Of a stretch of DNA of 64,000 nucleotides, positions 63,033 to 64,000 are shown in pieces; position 1 is the first letter of the stretch; every line of letters starts with the position of its first letter. Both the position numbers and the translations under genes were made by a program. A model generated the notes under the pieces. It was not told where the DNA came from and made no database searches. It saw only the letters and a program-made list of their open reading frames with translations. Source of the stretch: Sporobacter sp963677825 (GTDB taxonomy: Bacteria > Bacillota > Clostridia > Oscillospirales > Oscillospiraceae); contig CAXXEF010000001.1 of assembly GCA_963677825.2 (NCBI GenBank), positions 744,001 through 808,000 of the forward strand, read 5' to 3'.

Positions 63033-63050
63033 AATGAGCATATGCTTATT
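63033..63050. promoter_or_regulatory. Near-palindrome in a divergent gap
   Basis: AATGAGCATATGCTTATT is almost perfectly symmetric (AGCATATGCT core) and lies between the divergent DUF364 and AlkZ-related genes. It may be an operator; no partner regulator is seen. Confidence 0.35.
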
Positions 63051-63110
63051 GAAAGCATAGCGTCCGTATCGTGCGTTGTCAAGTCCGATTTGATTGCGGA
63101 GGCCTCCACT

Positions 63111-63779
63111 ATGCTGAAAACCTATGACGACTTCCTCGCGTATGCCGAGTCTGTTGGTGTGCTGGCTTTTTCCGGGAAATTTTTGCCCGGTTTCCCAAAG
63201 CTCGATGCGCTCACGGCGCCGTCCCAGTGGCACACGGGCGACGAAACGACCGACCCTTGGCAGTGGAAGGATCGCGCCGCAGCTGAAAAACGTCTCGCGT
63301 TCGGCAACATTCTCGGCGGACGCAAAGGCTTTATCGCACCGTCTATGTACCCGCTGTTCTACTCGGCCTGTCGTCCTGACGGCGAGTTGGGTGACTTGTA
63401 CCGAGACGGGCTTATTAAAAAGACGGTAATGGATGTATATGCGCTGTTCGGGGGCGAAAAATCGCTGGACACGTCGGAAATCCGACGTACGCTCGGCGTG
63501 ACGAAAAAAGACGGCGCGTCGGCCGTCGATGCCGCCGTTGTGACGCTGCAGCGTCTATTCTACATCACCGTGTGCGGCAATCGGCGCAAGGTCAGTGCCG
63601 ACGGCGTCGAATACGGATGGCCGGCCAATACTTACTGCCTCACGAGCGACTGGGCTGCCGCCTGGCTGTCCGAGCCGCTCTTACCAACAAAAGACGCGCG
63701 TGATAAAATCCTTGCGCACTGCGCGGCACTCGACCCGGCAATCGATCAGAAGAAGCTGGGCAAGCTCCTGTTTAAATGA
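63111..63779 (+). CDS. AlkZ-related winged-helix protein
   Basis: A 222-residue protein related to AlkZ/YcaQ-type proteins by its winged-helix pattern (IRRTLGVTKKDGASAVDAAVVTLQRLFYI). YcaQ and AlkZ are DNA glycosylases that remove bulky or cross-linked bases; the catalytic QxQ motif is not evident here, so activity is uncertain. ATG 63111 is chosen because GGAGGCC lies upstream; a longer frame from 63015 has no such signal. It overlaps the next gene (ATGA). Confidence 0.65.
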   Translation: MLKTYDDFLAYAESVGVLAFSGKFLPGFPKLDALTAPSQWHTGDETTDPWQWKDRAAAEKRLAFGNILGGRKGFIAPSMYPLFYSACRPDGELGDLYRDGLIKKTVMDVYALFGGEKSLDTSEIRRTLGVTKKDGASAVDAAVVTLQRLFYITVCGNRRKVSADGVEYGWPANTYCLTSDWAAAWLSEPLLPTKDARDKILAHCAALDPAIDQKKLGKLLFK

Positions 63780-64000
63780 GCGACGTACTAACAACCTTCA
63801 GCGGTTTTACCGCGCAAACGATGGACTATTTCATGTCCATCCGTCTGGACAATACTAAATCAAACTTTGAAGCGAACCGTTCCCTGTACGATACACACGT
63901 CAAAGCGCCGCTGCGCGCGCTGCACGGTGCGCTCCTGCCGGTGCTGCTACGGATTGACCCCGATATCTGTGCGCGCGCATCGCGCTGCGTATCGGGCGCG
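63776..64000 (+). CDS. DUF2461 protein, 5' part only
   Basis: The first 75 codons of a gene that runs off the window. TMDYFMSIRLDNTKSNFEAN and the following RSLYDTHVKAPLRALHGALL match the N-terminus of the DUF2461 (TIGR02453) family, whose function is unknown. Its ATG overlaps the stop of the AlkZ-related gene, so the two are translationally coupled. Confidence 0.75.
   Translation, partial: MSDVLTTFSGFTAQTMDYFMSIRLDNTKSNFEANRSLYDTHVKAPLRALHGALLPVLLRIDPDICARASRCVSGA

Overview
The window looks like a chromosomal piece of an anaerobic, mid-GC member of the Clostridia (Oscillospiraceae-like). This is inferred from the AGGAGG-type ribosome binding sites, frequent GTG starts, strict-anaerobe enzymes (glycyl radical enzyme, radical SAM activase, ferredoxins), PucR and Lrp regulators, RNHCP and ClbS/DfsB proteins. 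No rRNA, tRNA or CRISPR array was recognised. The first ~2.4 kb is visibly more AT-rich than the rest. It carries a membrane-protein tail, a GNAT acetyltransferase, a beta-lactamase-family serine hydrolase and the 3' scrap of a large serine recombinase, so it looks like a mobile-element scar.

Bases 2710-19177 form a catabolic island around a glycyl radical enzyme (GRE). A minus-strand operon encodes a TRAP transporter (DctP, DctQ, DctM), the GRE, two tandem aldehyde dehydrogenases, a family I CoA-transferase and an acyl-CoA dehydrogenase. Divergent from it, a plus-strand operon encodes a four-cysteine mini-protein, an AprA/fumarate-reductase-like flavoprotein, a 2[4Fe-4S] ferredoxin, a GRE-activating enzyme and a double-length Lrp-like regulator. 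Back-to-back promoters lie in the shared 560-base gap. The likely logic is uptake of an organic acid, radical chemistry, aldehyde oxidation, CoA activation and dehydrogenation; the substrate is unknown. The GRE has Thr770 where the radical glycine should be (RVATYSAFF instead of RVxGYxA), although its activase is intact. The adjacent aldehyde dehydrogenase has Asn in place of the catalytic Glu. This island is the best candidate for an undescribed system.

Bases 19272-34400 hold a PucR-type regulator, three UroD/MtaA-type methyltransferase-fold proteins, a UGSC-like protein of unknown function, an orphan ribbon-helix-helix protein, an amidohydrolase, and an oligopeptide ABC transporter operon (OppABCDF) ending in a truncated 5'-nucleotidase-like protein. 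Bases 35212-38784 hold small unrelated genes (RNHCP, ClbS/DfsB, a membrane protein and a lipoprotein). Bases 39088-44518 hold three membrane-bound c-di-GMP enzymes. A lone pseudopilin (44628-45659) has 48 perfect Ser-Pro units encoded by a hexanucleotide tract. A TetR regulator (45805-46395) faces an MMPL exporter and its YhgE/Pip-like secreted partner; two operator copies overlap the exporter promoter.

Bases 50676-62122 are a complete branched-chain amino acid operon: ilvB-ilvN-ilvC-ilvD-leuA-cimA-leuC-leuD-leuB. It is preceded by a good promoter, a 35-residue leader peptide of which 17 residues are Ile/Val/Leu, and an intrinsic terminator. This is the architecture of ribosome-mediated attenuation rather than the T-box expected in Firmicutes. 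CimA suggests that 2-oxobutyrate is made by the citramalate route. The window ends with a DUF4213/DUF364 protein, an AlkZ-related winged-helix protein and the start of a DUF2461 protein.
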